From positions 8,663,271-8,727,270 of the forward strand of contig OY992834.1 of assembly GCA_963921425.1 (NCBI GenBank): DNA of 64,000 bases, in the 5' to 3' direction. Source of the DNA: Dryas octopetala (lineage: Eukaryota > Streptophyta > Magnoliopsida > Rosales > Rosaceae). Positions 46,557 through 58,402 of this stretch are shown here, piece by piece (positions within the stretch are counted from its first letter, which is position 1; the number at the start of each line of letters is the position of its first letter). The notes below the pieces were generated by a model that was given only the letters and a program-made list of their open reading frames with translations, ran no database searches and was not told the DNA's origin. The translations under genes and the position numbers were made by a program.

Positions 46557-47031
46557 CGACCTGGATCATGGTTCGTCAATATTGTTCTCATTATGATTGT
46601 TGTTGTTGTTTTTTCTTTAAATCATCGTATTGTTCTTGTTTTTTTTTCCTTTTAGTGATCATGTTGTACTTGTTTTTCCTTTAAATCATCGTGTTGTTTT
46701 TCTTGTTTGTGGTTGTTGAAGTCCCGATGTTGTAAGGCTTATGTTGTCTAATTTATGAAATTTTCTTATTTTAAATATATTCAATATTGACCTTATTTTA
46801 AAGATCTCATTAAAATAAGATCACTAGAATCATTTTTATTATACTTTAAATTTAAAATTATCAATTAAATATCACTTAATCAATATTAGACATATTTTAA
46901 ATATGTATAAAACACTGTGACCCAAAATGGGTCACAGCACCATAAATGGAAGAATTGGGTCACAGCACTATTTGTGACCCAAAATGGGTTTTGGGTCACA
47001 AAAAATGGCTTTACCATAGTGGAAGGCCTAA

Positions 47032-47452
47032 GAGGTGCATAATACTATAATAGGTAAGTATAGAAGAATCCAAATCGACTTTTTACCCTTGGTTTATTTG
47101 CATGGCAATCTTTTTAGATTGTAAATCATCAACAACTATGACAATTTGGAAAGAGAAAAAGAGATCATTATGCTTTGAGCTTGAGAAAGAGAGACCTCAA
47201 ACGTGGATTTCAGATAGGGAATCATCCAATGAAAAAGGTTCATTCGTCCACGTGTCAAGCTCTCCGACGACACTGTGGAAGTAGTACCACCACCAAAGGA
47301 TAATGAATGAAGAAACCAAGGCCCAACACTTGGGAGTAAAAAAAATCTTTGCACGCAAACGAAGCAATCAACAAAGTCAGACCCCAAAAAAGCAGAGCAG
47401 CTGAGGATACGACTCTCTCAGACTCGGTACGCGTTCAAGTGTATTCAATCTC
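47032..47452 (+). promoter_or_regulatory. CURT1 promoter with G-box and I-box-like motif
   Basis: Between the Harbinger end and the CURT1 start lie ATCCAAT (47224-47230), a G-box CACGTG (47249-47254, context TCCACGTGTC) and GGATAA (about 47298). G-box plus I-box is a common arrangement in light-regulated photosynthesis genes. The whole upstream region unique to this gene is only about 420 bp before the transposon. Confidence 0.6.
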
Positions 47453-49944
47453 ATGGCAGCGACAGCTTCTTCCATGGCGGCCACTGCCGTGTTCATACCA
47501 CGTGTCCCCTCCAAACCTGCTCGCTGCTCTGCCTTGCCTTACCTCCCTCCTCGCTTCTCCTCCTCCCCATCTTCCTTTTCTCTTAAAGCCTTCTCGGGTA
47601 CGCTAATTTTCAAGCATGTGTGTTGGTTTTTGTGTTTTTTTGGTTGGTTGGTTTTTGTGGGGTTTTCTGCAATTTTGAGCTGTTGAAGTTAAGCGTTTTT
47701 TGCAATTTTGAGCTGTTGGGTTGCTGAGAAAATGTGGGAGAGGGAATGTTTGGGGTTTTGATTTATTTGAGAGTTAGTTATGTGGGTCTTGATGAATTTG
47801 TCAGCTAGTTGCAGCCGACTGGGTTTAATTGAAGTATTTGGCTCTGCTCAAGTTTTTTATGATTTTGGGAACTGAAATAGTTTATAAAGAATTTTGATTG
47901 TGTTTTATTTTGTTTTCCTTTATTTCTCATACTAACAGAAGTAGTGGAAAGGTAAATAAGTGATAAGGGTCATAAATCTTGCTTCTGGTTCTTGAAGCAC
48001 AGGTTTTGAACTTTTCTGTTCGTTTTTTGTAAGTAGGGTGTTGATTGAGATGAGCATAATTGTCTGCTGTTATGTGCTGATGGCATAAATATTATTTGAG
48101 AGGCAATGATTAGGAGGAATCTGAGGGATATGCTTTATAGACAGAAAATGAAGGTAAGCCGAAGTTACAAGAAGGAATCAATGTATTTGAGTTTAATCAA
48201 GTTCAATAATAGTGATAGAAACTTCTTACTTTATTACGCGCCTGCAAAAATCAAAATTCTGTCTTTAGTTTCATGTGGAAATCAGTCTCAATAGACTTTG
48301 AGGGTGCCAATTTTGGGAATGTCGGTGCTTTTGGATTCTTAGACATCTATGTATAAATCTAGGCAGTAGGCACTTAATAATTGTAGGCTTGTAGTTGGTA
48401 TGGTGCATTGCAAGTGAACGAACTAACAACAGTCGTTTTAACTTTCCTTGCTTTCCCCTCCATATATGCCAATTCCACTTCACATACCTTCATAGCTAAT
48501 GAGTCAATGACAGGAGATGTAAACCTTAGTGTTCATATTATGAAGTGGGAATAACGCTAGTGCACCCGAGTTGATGCCTATCATGTTTCTTTGATGGTTG
48601 TTGAGATAGGGGTGGGACTTTAGTGCCCTGTACTGTGAAAAAAGAATCAGTGGCAAATAGAGTAGGAGTTTCAATGGACCAATGTCCTAATCACATAAAT
48701 TGCTCAAGATTTATTGCAGCTCTTGAGTACATGCATGAAATACAAGACACACACATGAAGATGATGTTTACTTTTGGAGTGTGGTTTTTTTCTTTCTTTT
48801 TTCAGTATGGCAGAACTTAAACTTGATTGGTCCTAATTATTTAGTTCATCTTGGCTGTTTCTACGGTTTTGAAGTGCAATTCATAAGCATGACTATTGCT
48901 TTACCCTTTTTTTGTTTATTGCTTTTCACTATTTATTGGATATTTTGGAGTTGAGCTCTTATTTTCAATTCGTTTGTCTTTATGTAAACTGCTTGAAATG
49001 AATGAAAACTATAAGCTTAAGTAAGCATGTTTATCTTTCAAAGAGTCCCGGAGGCCTTCTCTTCAGATCAGAGCATCATCTTCAGAAGAGACATCCACTT
49101 CCGTTGACGCTGGTGAAATTTTTTCAGACTTGAAGGAGAAGGTATGAAATACGCTGGCACTATATTACTGCAAGAAGCTTGTTGTTGCCCTTTGTATTGA
49201 ATCTTTTTGATAAACCTTTTCTAAGTTTCTGCTCCCTACAGTTTTTTCTTTTTTACGACTTTTCTTGATGGAGTGAAAACAATATTTGGTTTAAAAATGA
49301 TATCCTTTATGTTCTCATTATCAGTGGGATGCAGTTGAAAACAAGTCCACAGTACTTCTATATGGAGGAGGGGCAATAGTCACTGTGTGGCTGTCTTCAA
49401 CAGTTGTTAGTGCTGTCAATTCCGTGCCACTGGTAAGTGATTTCTTTGAAAAGCATATACCTCTAGATTCTTCAGTTTCATTATATCCGAAATGATGAAT
49501 GCTTTTCCACTCATTGATTTGGTTTGGCATTGTTAATTTTCTAGATTTAAAGACTGCTGCTGTCTCTGTGTCTGTGTGTCTGTTTGTATATCTCCTCACT
49601 CCAAATTAATTTTATTATGTCATCAGCTTCCAAAGGTCCTGGAGTTGGTAGGGCTAGGATACACTGGATGGTTTGTCTACCGTTACCTACTCTTCAAGGC
49701 AAGTCAAAAAGCTCTCAAATTAAATTTGAATGCTGCTCATGATTTTAATAACTATAACAGCATATGTGCTTTCTGTAATTGAGCACTTGAAAGCAACTTG
49801 TCATTGGCTACAGCACATATATTGGCATGTAGACTACATAATTTTAACAAGTGCAATTTCTGCTCCTATTAACCTCAGTCGAGCAGAAAAGAACTAGCTA
49901 CAGACATTGAAGCATTGAAGAAGAAGATTGCTGGAACTGAATAG
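47453..49944 (+). CDS. CURT1: CURVATURE THYLAKOID 1 family protein
   Basis: Five exons: 47453-47597, 49044-49141, 49325-49432, 49627-49698 and 49879-49944. They join in frame to 162 residues. A serine/proline-rich chloroplast transit peptide (about 1-60) precedes an acidic segment and an amphipathic stretch (DLKEKWDAVENKST). Two closely spaced transmembrane helices follow (LLYGGGAIVTVWLSSTVVSA and LELVGLGYTGWFVYRYLLF), and the end is charged, KELATDIEALKKKIAG. This is the CURT1/CAAD layout. CURT1 proteins oligomerise at grana margins and bend thylakoid membranes. Wording resembles CURT1B, but the subtype is a guess. Intron 4 uses a GC donor (AAG/GCAAGT); the others are GT-AG. Confidence 0.93.
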
Positions 49945-50612
49945 ATCCTAAGATTGCGGTGGCAAAATTCAAGCATCTTTCGACCCAAAAAAAAAAAAAA
50001 AAGTCATGCATCTTTCTCTTCACCATCCTTTGATTTTGGTTCTGTATCACCACTGTAAGAGGTATTTGTATCCAGTAATCTAAAATAGGCTTTCTTTGAA
50101 TGATCGTTTCTCCTGTACTTCCATATTTCATCTTTGGAATAAAATATGACAATTTCATGTCAATGCGTCTGATGGAAAACTGTTGCTAATATTTGCCATT
50201 TGCATGCGATTGAAAATGCTTTCAAAATTGTTCACTCCTTCATGAAGGTCATTACAGAGTGAGATTGTAGGTCCGACTGTAATTGTGAGCTGTGTTTAAA
50301 TTGAAAATCTATATGCATATAACAACATCACGGTTTCAGAAAAAAGAATTCAACTTAATTTGTGGATGGTCCAATGATAGAAGGATGAGTATGGATGGAG
50401 GTAAACATGTATTTAGCAGTCGTGTGTGATTTGTGAGTGATTGCACCCATCAAAGAAATCCATCAAAATCTCAAAGTTATATGAATATCCTAGTCATCAA
50501 ATAACAACAACGGCATTATATATAATATATGGTACTACCACAACTACTGCCTCAAATTAATCATACTCAACAACTCATTAAAGAAAACTTCAAAAAGAAC
50601 AAGACCCAAAAT

Positions 50613-51044
50613 TCAAATCCTATCAATATCCTCGTCCTCAAAATCAACATTATTATCATCACCAGCAGCATCGTCATCGTCAACAATGCCCTCATTCAGC
50701 CTGGTACTTGCAGGCAACTCACCGTAGGCCTTGAGCAGGCGGGCCTCGTCGGGCATGTACTTGAGGATGACGTCTGCCTTACCATCCTGGTAGTCCCTGA
50801 GGCCGACGAGGATGATGTCCCCGGCGGCAATCCAGATCTTCTTGTGCATCTTGCCACGGATGTGGCAGAGGCGCTCGGTGCCGTCCATGCAGGCGGCCTG
50901 GAAGCGGCCGTTGCCGAGCATCCGGAGGACCTGCGCATACTCCTGGCCGTCTTCCTTGAAGATGAGCTCGCGCTTGTCATAGTCGTCGGCCTCATTCTTC
51001 CCCCTCTTGCGGTTCTTGCCACCCTTGCCCTTGTTTTTCGGCAT
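50613..51044 (-). CDS. eIF1A: Eukaryotic translation initiation factor 1A
   Basis: One intronless minus-strand exon encodes 143 residues, the normal length. The basic N-terminal tail ([17 protein letters not shown]) binds the ribosome. The OB-fold (about 22-95) contains [42 protein letters not shown] and [19 protein letters not shown]. The acidic C-terminal tail ends [10 protein letters not shown], matching the DIDxI end known to contact eIF5B. The factor scans mRNA and helps select the start codon in the 43S complex. The coding stretch is strikingly GC-rich for the window. A TATAAATA box lies 114 nt upstream of the start. Confidence 0.97.
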   Translation of the reverse strand: MPKNKGKGGKNRKRGKNEADDYDKRELIFKEDGQEYAQVLRMLGNGRFQAACMDGTERLCHIRGKMHKKIWIAAGDIILVGLRDYQDGKADVILKYMPDEARLLKAYGELPASTRLNEGIVDDDDAAGDDNNVDFEDEDIDRI

Positions 51045-51157
51045 CTTCTACTTACTCTTTCTTGTCTCTCAAGCAAAGAGACTGACGCTATGTGATGAGT
51101 GACTCTCTGTATCACTGTATGTATGTATCAAAGGGTTCTTGGCTTTTGGATCTCTCT

Positions 51158-51165
51158 TATTTATA
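51158..51165 (-). promoter_or_regulatory. TATA box of the eIF1A gene
   Basis: TATAAATA on the minus strand, at a distance from the start codon that leaves a leader of about 80 nt with TC-rich sequence. Confidence 0.75.
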
Positions 51166-51284
51166 CTGTCTTTTTCTTTTTTCTTGTGGAACAAGGATAG
51201 AATCCACACGTAGCTTTCTTGTGGAACAAGAATACTAAACTGAAGTAGTTTATTTTATTCCGAGTTCAAATCCGGGGTCTCGGA

Positions 51285-51750
51285 GGATCTGCTAGACTTT
51301 TGTTTTGAGCATGACACCTCATTAAAATTTGATCCTAGGGCATACTGACAGACAGAAACGTTGGTCTCACACCACTCTTGGACACGAGTCAGAAATGGAA
51401 GTCAGTCCGTTGATGCAAAGCAGGAGATTGGGAGGAACAAAATGATGGGTTTTTACTAATTTATATCATATGAAGAAGAGACTGAAATGATTTTTAATTT
51501 CTTTATGAATAAAATTTTAAGATTGAAATGAAGTTGCATTACTCCATTGCGGGCTGGATTTCTGCGAGTCTTTTTTTTTTTTTTTCTGCAAATTTTCTTT
51601 TCATACAGAGGGGCTGAAGAAGACGTACGTTTTCCATTAGTTTATCCAAAGGTTTTTTTTTTTTCTTTTCTAAATACATAATATAAGTTTTTAAGCCTTT
51701 GATCAAATTTTAATGAGGTGTCATGCTCAAAACAAAAGTTTAGCAGATCC
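51285..51750. repeat. Inverted repeat with 50-bp arms upstream of eIF1A
   Basis: The arms at 51285-51334 and 51701-51750 are reverse complements with a single mismatch over 50 bp (left arm starts GGATCTGCTAGACTTTTGTT). The interior of 366 bp has no matching continuation. It may be a non-autonomous transposon, but I see no clear target duplication. Confidence 0.85.
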
Positions 51751-52579
51751 TAGCAGGGAGAATCCAACTTTTTAGTGGGGGTTATTCTTGTATTGGAAAT
51801 TATTTTTCTCACGTGATAGACTGATGAGATGTTAATGTTATCCAACTCAATCTATTGATTAAAGGAAAAATTAGAATTTAGTATTTTTAACATTTTTTAT
51901 TTGAAAAAAAATTATATGCTTTTTATTTTATTTTAAATAAAACAATGTGACCATTGTTTTTCAAAGAAATATGTCATTATTGTTAAAGAAAATGGTAGAT
52001 CAGGTTAATGAGAAGAATAGAAAGCTCAAGTACAGAACATTAAAATATTCTACAACTTAAATTATTATTATTATTTTCAAAAGTTGTTCCGCCCCTAATG
52101 GGAAGGGGCAGTTGGGTACTACTTGGGTGTGTATAAAGGTCAGACCTTCAGTTGGATGTTTTTACTACATACTACTACTAGATGGAAATCATGGAATTGG
52201 TGATGGATTGTCACTCGGTGCGTGTGCAAAGAATTAAAAGTGACAAGAAAATAAGTAACAGCAAGAAGTAATAGAACATGAAGTAATTTACAATTATCAT
52301 ACCATCCTTAATAATAAAACCTCAAGAGATTTGCTGAGATCATAGTAATAGATTACCAACGAAATGAGAAGCAGATATTTCTAATCATGTTTAAGCCTCC
52401 AACAGAGAGCTACATTGTGTCTGGTTATTACAATGCCTTCTCCAACTTGGGAGGAAAAGGATGGTAAGGAAGCAAGCAAGGACAAGCGAACAAATAAAAA
52501 GAAAATGGTCAGGCGTACTCCCTCCGGGGAGGGAACATCAAACTACTGCACTGCTTCGGCAGCCCAAATGATATAGAAG
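51751..52579. other. Spacer and 3' flank of the BTB gene
   Basis: AT-rich. The last ~250 bp are probably the 3' untranslated region of the minus-strand BTB gene. No other gene is visible. Confidence 0.5.
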
Positions 52580-55500
52580 TCAGTGTCTGATGGTAAGCTC
52601 CGCTCTAAGATGGAGGACGCCGTTTATGAAGTACAAACTATCCTCGGCCATGAAGGAAGTCCATGGTATGGCAAATAAGTTTCGGTAGCCAACTGCCTTG
52701 CCCCCAGTAAATGTGTAGTTCCCTTTGTATTTGCTAATAAATTCCTCAGTTGGCTTTGATCTTGCGGCAAATTCGTAGTCCACTGCAAAACTCACTGACC
52801 CTTTTTCCTGCATTCCCAGAAACAGCCCAAAACAGTGGAAAGAACTCTGCTGGTCCATGTTGCAATGTGCAGAGAGAAAGAACCCTTGTCCACCCAAGTG
52901 GAATGCCTGAGAATACACCCGTCCAGATGGGAATAGATTTGCACACTCCTCCCGCTTCAGGTCCAGGTACACCACACACTGCTGCCTGGGAAGGTCAAAT
53001 TCCACCACCTTCACGGGGCGATACTTGTATGCTCGCTCTACAAAGCGACGGTTCAAGGTAGCAGACTCCTCCGCTGCAAGGATTCGCTGCCGGTGTGGGG
53101 CCTCAGCCTTGAAGAAGAGAGCCTCGAGCACAAGCTTGGATGCAGCTTCATGGTCAAAATCATTACAGGTTAAAACTTTCTTCAGCTTTCTACAAGTCAT
53201 GTAAGGGAAGCGGATATAGCGTGCAAGCCGAGAACCCAAGATCTCTCGCCGTTCCTCCAGTCTTGGGTAGTGAGTCCTGGACCATTTCAACACAAAGTCA
53301 TATACAGCATCCTCTGATGCAACCTGGAGATCATCACTGGCTATAATTGCCTCTATTCCAGCTAGGGGTAAGTTCATGACCTCTTCTATAAACCTGGGAA
53401 AAATAATCGAATGTCAAAAATATACCTTCCAAAAATGCAAACAACATTAATTAACAAGAATATGGTAGAGATCAAGTTCAACTACCCGTAACAATGAAAA
53501 CTTACTTGCTTATGTCCTTGTAGCGGGCAGCAAGGTACTGCTTTGCTGCATCAGTCAATGCCTGGACTGCTTCAGCCATTAGAACACTGGAAGGAAGCTC
53601 TAGATAAAGCAATGCAGACTCGGGTGTCATGGACAAATTCCGCAACAGCCGGCTGCAATACCTCATGCATGAAGCAACCTCAAATTTGTCAGCAGCCATC
53701 AGCACATCCAGCAAAGCAGGAGCTGTGGAGGTGGACAAAGTATTACTGTACATAAAATTCAGGAGCTCCATGAGCGCAGCTTCTTCTGTACACAGGAAGA
53801 ATAAGTACAACAATTGTAAGGTCACTTTATTGGCAACAACTCATAAATTAATAGTTTCCATGGAAGCAAGGCACAAATAAGAACTAAATATAAAAGGTAA
53901 TAGTAAGCGTCTGATCTTTTTTGTACCAGAGGCATTGATTCGCAAGGTTACGTGTCGCTGTTCAGACTCCCTCATTCCATTTGAAAAGAGCTGCATGATA
54001 ATACAACAAGGGGGAAAATGAGAAACACCGTCGAGTGTAAAAAGCAAGCAAAGGAAAAGGAACACAAAACCAGAGGATATTAACCTTATAGAAAAATGGA
54101 CTTTTTGCTGCCAAAATTGGAGAGCTAATGTGTAATGTTTTAACTCTCACAACTGTAGAACAATCCATTCCCCAGTCTGAGTCATTGCTGTTTGCGGCTT
54201 CATCTCCTACAAGAACATCCATTCAGGGTTAGTGATAATATTATAGGAATTACACTGCATAGCTCTTGATAAGACCGTAAATTTTACTCGCAGCAAGAGG
54301 TACAAGGATGTAACAAATGGACTCAGACGATAGTATTACGGTTTCACTCAGATAACATTATTCTTATGAATTTATGGACTCTCGCTGAGAAATATCGAGG
54401 TGCACAATAACATGAAACACTTAAATAGAACAGTATTCAGTTCAAGCATGATTTTCTTATTTCTATGTTTCTGAATGAACGAATGAAAAGATTTGCCAAT
54501 ACCTGAAGGTGATTCTTCAACCATTGCAACTGCTTCCTCATCTTGATTTTCACATCCCTCGCAATCATCCATATCAGGTTGGTTGTCGTTCAAGATTTGC
54601 TCCTCGGGGCATTCAGTGAGATCCAAAACTGAAACACAAATCCAAAACATTAACCAACATTGCCATTAAATCACATAATATGCACAAACAAAATGTATGA
54701 AACAGCAGGAAAGAAGAAGCATGCATGTGATTGAATAGTACCCAGACAACAGAAACAACAATCCCAAACTACCAAAAGGGAATCAAACAAACTGAGAAGC
54801 GGCAATTATGCTTTCTTCTAGCCCATAAAGTCAATGAATTGGAACCTTTCATGTCTTTCCTCCAATAACAACCAAAACACCAAGTTGAATAAATGAATTC
54901 GAAATTAAAAACTAAAACCTCCTTTTCAGTTTTCTTTGGTTTCCAGTAGTTTCAACGTCAAACAAAGTAAGTCTTGTGCAATCAATCATATGGCTCGACA
55001 AAGTCAAATACTTTGATTTCTCATGAGGTGTACAGCATAAAAAGTAGTAACCCAATTCGATATGAAATTCCCTTTTCCTTCCATTTCCACGATTTTCTCA
55101 GTACCCAAACAAACAAAGAGACAAATGCAATGGCCATAAACGAGTATTATTATTATTCCTCAACTAATAAGCTAAATCAAAAAGTTCGTTGCACTTGAAA
55201 TTGATTTTAAGAAAGTCGAGGTTCTACAAAACATAGCCCTTAGTTTAAAGCCAAATTCTTTGGTGTGATCATGAACCCAGCTTCCATTTCTCTCTCTCAG
55301 CTAAACACGAAACCCTAAAACCCCCAAAACGACCACACACTTGGTGGAATAATATATTCTCGAAAACGAAACAAAACGACATACCGTTTTCCTTCTTGAT
55401 GTCTTCTCTCCGGCGCTTGCGGTGGCGGGCCCAATCGGCGATACTGGTGCAGGCCTCGGAATCGGGCCGGGTCTCGGGCGTGTCGCCCATGATCTCGATC

Positions 55501-55640
55501 CGGAGCAAGCGGTCGGAGAAGTTACTGTCGTTGAAGGCGAAGGCGAAATCGGCGTCCGCGGAGGGCGTGGCGGCCCGCGAGAAGTCCGAGTCCATGACCG
55601 TACTTCTCGGGTCGAATAGATCCGTATTCAAATCCTTCAT
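52580..55640 (-). CDS. POB1: BTB/POZ-BACK domain protein, POB1/LRB type
   Basis: Six minus-strand exons: 55385-55640, 54503-54628, 54085-54206, 53927-53990, 53506-53785 and 52580-53393. They join in frame with GT-AG borders to 553 residues, the family length. The N-terminus carries a basic nuclear-localisation-like cluster (RHRKRRRE) and an acidic stretch. The BTB domain starts near residue 139 ([34 protein letters not shown] split over exons 3-4). BACK follows (about 250-350: [21 protein letters not shown]). The C-terminal part [14 protein letters not shown] to [13 protein letters not shown] is a MATH-like beta domain typical of the group. Arabidopsis relatives LRB1/LRB2 are CUL3 ubiquitin-ligase adaptors that target light-signalling factors such as phyB-PIF3; transfer of that role is inference. 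Confidence 0.93.
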
Positions 55641-56188
55641 AACGTTTTAAAAGAGAAAAGGACAAAAGCTAAAACCCCAGAAGAAGAAGATGAAGAAGAC
55701 CTAGAGGGGTGAGGTGGCGGAATTAGAGAGAAGGTAGGACGGAGCTTGGGTGAGACAGAGAGGGAGACACAGTCTCAGAGAGAGAGAGAGCTGATTGAAA
55801 TGAAGAGGTAAAGGAAGAGGAGAGGGTCTTAATAACTGAAGCGGCAGACGAGACAAGACCCTCTCTCTTTCTCTCTCTCACCTCTTTTGTTTTGTTTGTT
55901 ACTGTGACTCAAATTTCTCTCTAATTTTTTGGGTTTGTTTGTTGCATCTGACTTGGATTTTGCGCTGTGTTTGAATTTCAGTTTTTTTTTTTGGGTACAT
56001 TTTTTTTAATTATTTAGTTTATTGGCAAAGAAAACACACGTAATTGGGGGTTTGTGACAGGTCAATTAAGGTAGGCAATAAATGGTATGAGCCATCGAGT
56101 CATGACTCGTTTGACAATTTAGGATTGGGCACTGGTAATGCAACAATAAATGTTGCTTTGGGGGGTTTTGGTGAGTGGTAAATATCAC
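55641..56188. promoter_or_regulatory. Leader and promoter of the BTB gene
   Basis: On the minus strand CT-rich tracts (55755-55790 and 55855-55890) precede the start codon, as in many plant leaders. The sequence further upstream is T-rich with no other recognisable element. Confidence 0.5.
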
Positions 56189-56556
56189 GAGTTAATTAGA
56201 CGTATACTTTTTTATGTTTATCGTTTTTTCATATATATCATTTGGGGTTTCAATAATTATATATATACTCTCTGAGATTTCAAAACTGTTACATATAACC
56301 CTCTATAATGAGACGAAAAATGATGAGAAATTATGTAAAAATACGTGCTAAAGGGTGAAATGACCTAATAAGATTACTCAAGGTGTAAGTTTCAATCTCA
56401 ATACAAATATTTTTATTTATTTTTTTATTTTTTTCTCTTGTAGGGGGTTATATGCAATAGTTTTGAAACCTCAAAGGTGTACGTGTAATTTTTGAAATCC
56501 CAGAAGATATATGTGAAAAGACGATAAACCTCAAAAGGTGTAAGTGTAATTAACTC
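56189..56556. mobile_element. Foldback MITE
   Basis: A 368-bp imperfect palindrome. Both ends begin GAGTTAATTA, and the arms (about 130 bp) share TGTTTATCG/TTTATCG, TCATATATATC and GATTTCAAAACTGTTACATA-like strings in order. The target duplication is unclear. Confidence 0.65.
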
Positions 56557-58315
56557 TAAGTACCACATATCTTATCTTGTTTTTTTTTTCAATACCACTT
56601 CTCTTATCTAGTGTTGATGACTATTCTTGAAGAAAGAAAATTGCGAATTGGCAATGACAATGTGGGATTATCCATGTATTAGTGTGAGAGGGTACAAAAA
56701 GTGTTATGAATTCACGATATTTTGTTCACATATCACATAAAAAGTGTTGTAATTCAAGAGTATTTTTTCATGAAAATTCAACAATTATGAAAAACAAAAA
56801 ACAAATCTCATTCAACATTTGAATGGCCTTTGAGTAATAGTTCAAGCGTTCAAACGCTTATCTAATATTTTTTGAAATATGTTATTTGACTCAATTTTTA
56901 ATTTATATAACATTTATATATTGAACTCTATAAATAATTAAAAAAAATATATCCCGACAAATAAACTGTTGGGAAATAATTGAGAAAAAAAAGTCACATT
57001 GGCCATAAAAAATAAAAAATAAAAACATTTTTTATTTTTTTTTGTAAACCGAATGGTTACTGTGGCCAAATTATGGCAGTCATTCCTTACTTCATATGTT
57101 GTTTATTAATTAATGTTTGGATAAATGAAGAGCTGCATTGGCTTTGTTATGACCAACTGTAAAATTACTACACTTGAGCTTTTTTTTAGAAGGGAAGCGG
57201 ATTTCGGGTTTTCAGTTTTTTAAATGTAAACTATAAATTACTGTAATGAGGTTTTTCTAGAATGGGTATAACTTCTTCTTTTTTTTTTTTTTTTTTTTTG
57301 GATAAGGATATTTACACTTTAACAATTAACCATTACTAAATTAACAATTTGGTGGATAAAGCTCAGTAACTTTTTTTTTTATAAGGATAGTCACAGTTTA
57401 ACAACTAACTAACCAAGCATGGTAATGAACAAATTTCGGTGGATAAGGCTTGTTTACCAGAAAAGTCCAGGAAAAAAAATGGTAATGAAACTATAATTAC
57501 AGTTTATAGAGCTAACAAAAATATGAGAAAGAGTACGAAAGTGAATAAGAATTAGAACAAATCAAATATTCGATTCCTCCAACATAATCAAAATAATAAT
57601 TGGACAATTAAAGGTTAGACTATATTGGCTCTAAATATTAAGAGATGTTTTCCATCATTGCAAGAATTTTATCAAATGGGATAATAGGACACAATGTGTC
57701 TATATAATTGGATATCACTATAGATGCAATCAAATTAAATAAAATATTTATACAAATATTTTTTTTTTTCAGATTTACTTATATTTTTGCTCAAAGCAAA
57801 ATATTACTATTGTACCAAAATAAAATATGGAACTGCGACCCATGCTGAGTGCCGGAGTAGTAACGGAAAGCCTTTCGAAGATTTAGTCATAGTGTGGAAG
57901 GCTTGGAGGGTTCCAGACTCCAAGGAGCCTTTCTGAATATGCAAATGAATCCCTGCAGTTTTGGACACGGTTTTAAACAATAGAATATAATTATCAAATA
58001 AAAATACTACAAACACATGATTTGCATTTATATATATATTATTTATTAATTCATGGGTCAAAATATTAATAGTCATATGCATGATTTCTTCTCAACGTAT
58101 TGGACGGCACAGTACTGGTCATGTTTGCACTTCTTCTTTTAGTGTACGATAGTCCGGGCTGGGCTGAGATGTCCTAGTCACACTTGTATGGTTACAGGTA
58201 AGGATTCACACACCTTTTTTTTTTTTGGTTGCGGATTATAGGTACAGAGATACTTAGCGAATGAGATACTGTTGGACCGTTAAGAATCAGATTTACTAAC
58301 TATCTCGCATTTATC
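56557..58315. other. AT-rich intergenic stretch
   Basis: Contains an imperfect tandem duplication around 57275-57450 (GGATAAGGATA..CAC..TTTAACAA units) and a short GC-rich patch at 57835-57960 that can form a small hairpin. No gene is recognised. Confidence 0.45.
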
Positions 58316-58361
58316 GGGAAGCTAATGGGGTTGCTGATGCCCTTGCAATTGATAGCCACAA

Positions 58362-58362
<1 letters not shown>
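58316..58362 (+). pseudogene. Possible LINE RNase H-like fragment
   Basis: The frame SRIYREANGVADALAIDSHN resembles the end of the RNase H-like domain found in plant non-LTR retroelements and their derivatives (xxREANxVADxLA). An in-frame stop lies just upstream, and nothing else of such an element is visible. Confidence 0.35.

Positions 58363-58363
<1 letters not shown>

Positions 58364-58395
<32 letters not shown>
58364..58395 (+). repeat. (TA)16 microsatellite
   Basis: Thirty-two bases of uninterrupted TA. Confidence 0.95.

Positions 58396-58402
<7 letters not shown>

Larger units (their letters stand above)
43101..47031 (+). mobile_element. PIF/Harbinger DNA transposon, complete with both genes
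   Basis: The element spans 43104-47028 (3925 bp), bounded by the perfect 14-bp inverted repeat GGCCTTCCACTATG and flanked by the 3-bp target duplication TAA (43101-43103 and 47029-47031), both typical of PIF/Harbinger. It encodes an ORF1 Myb/SANT-like protein and an ORF2 DDE transposase on the plus strand. Beneath the ends lie many GTGACCCAAA motifs, five at the 5' side (43130-43210) and several in both orientations at the 3' side (46918-47000), probably binding sites for the element's proteins. Confidence 0.95.

Noticed and set aside
57830-57960. Possible microRNA hairpin (AAGGCTTGGAG.. with ..CTCCAAGGAGCCTT)
   Set aside because: The stem is only about 11 bp with a bulge and matches no microRNA family I know.
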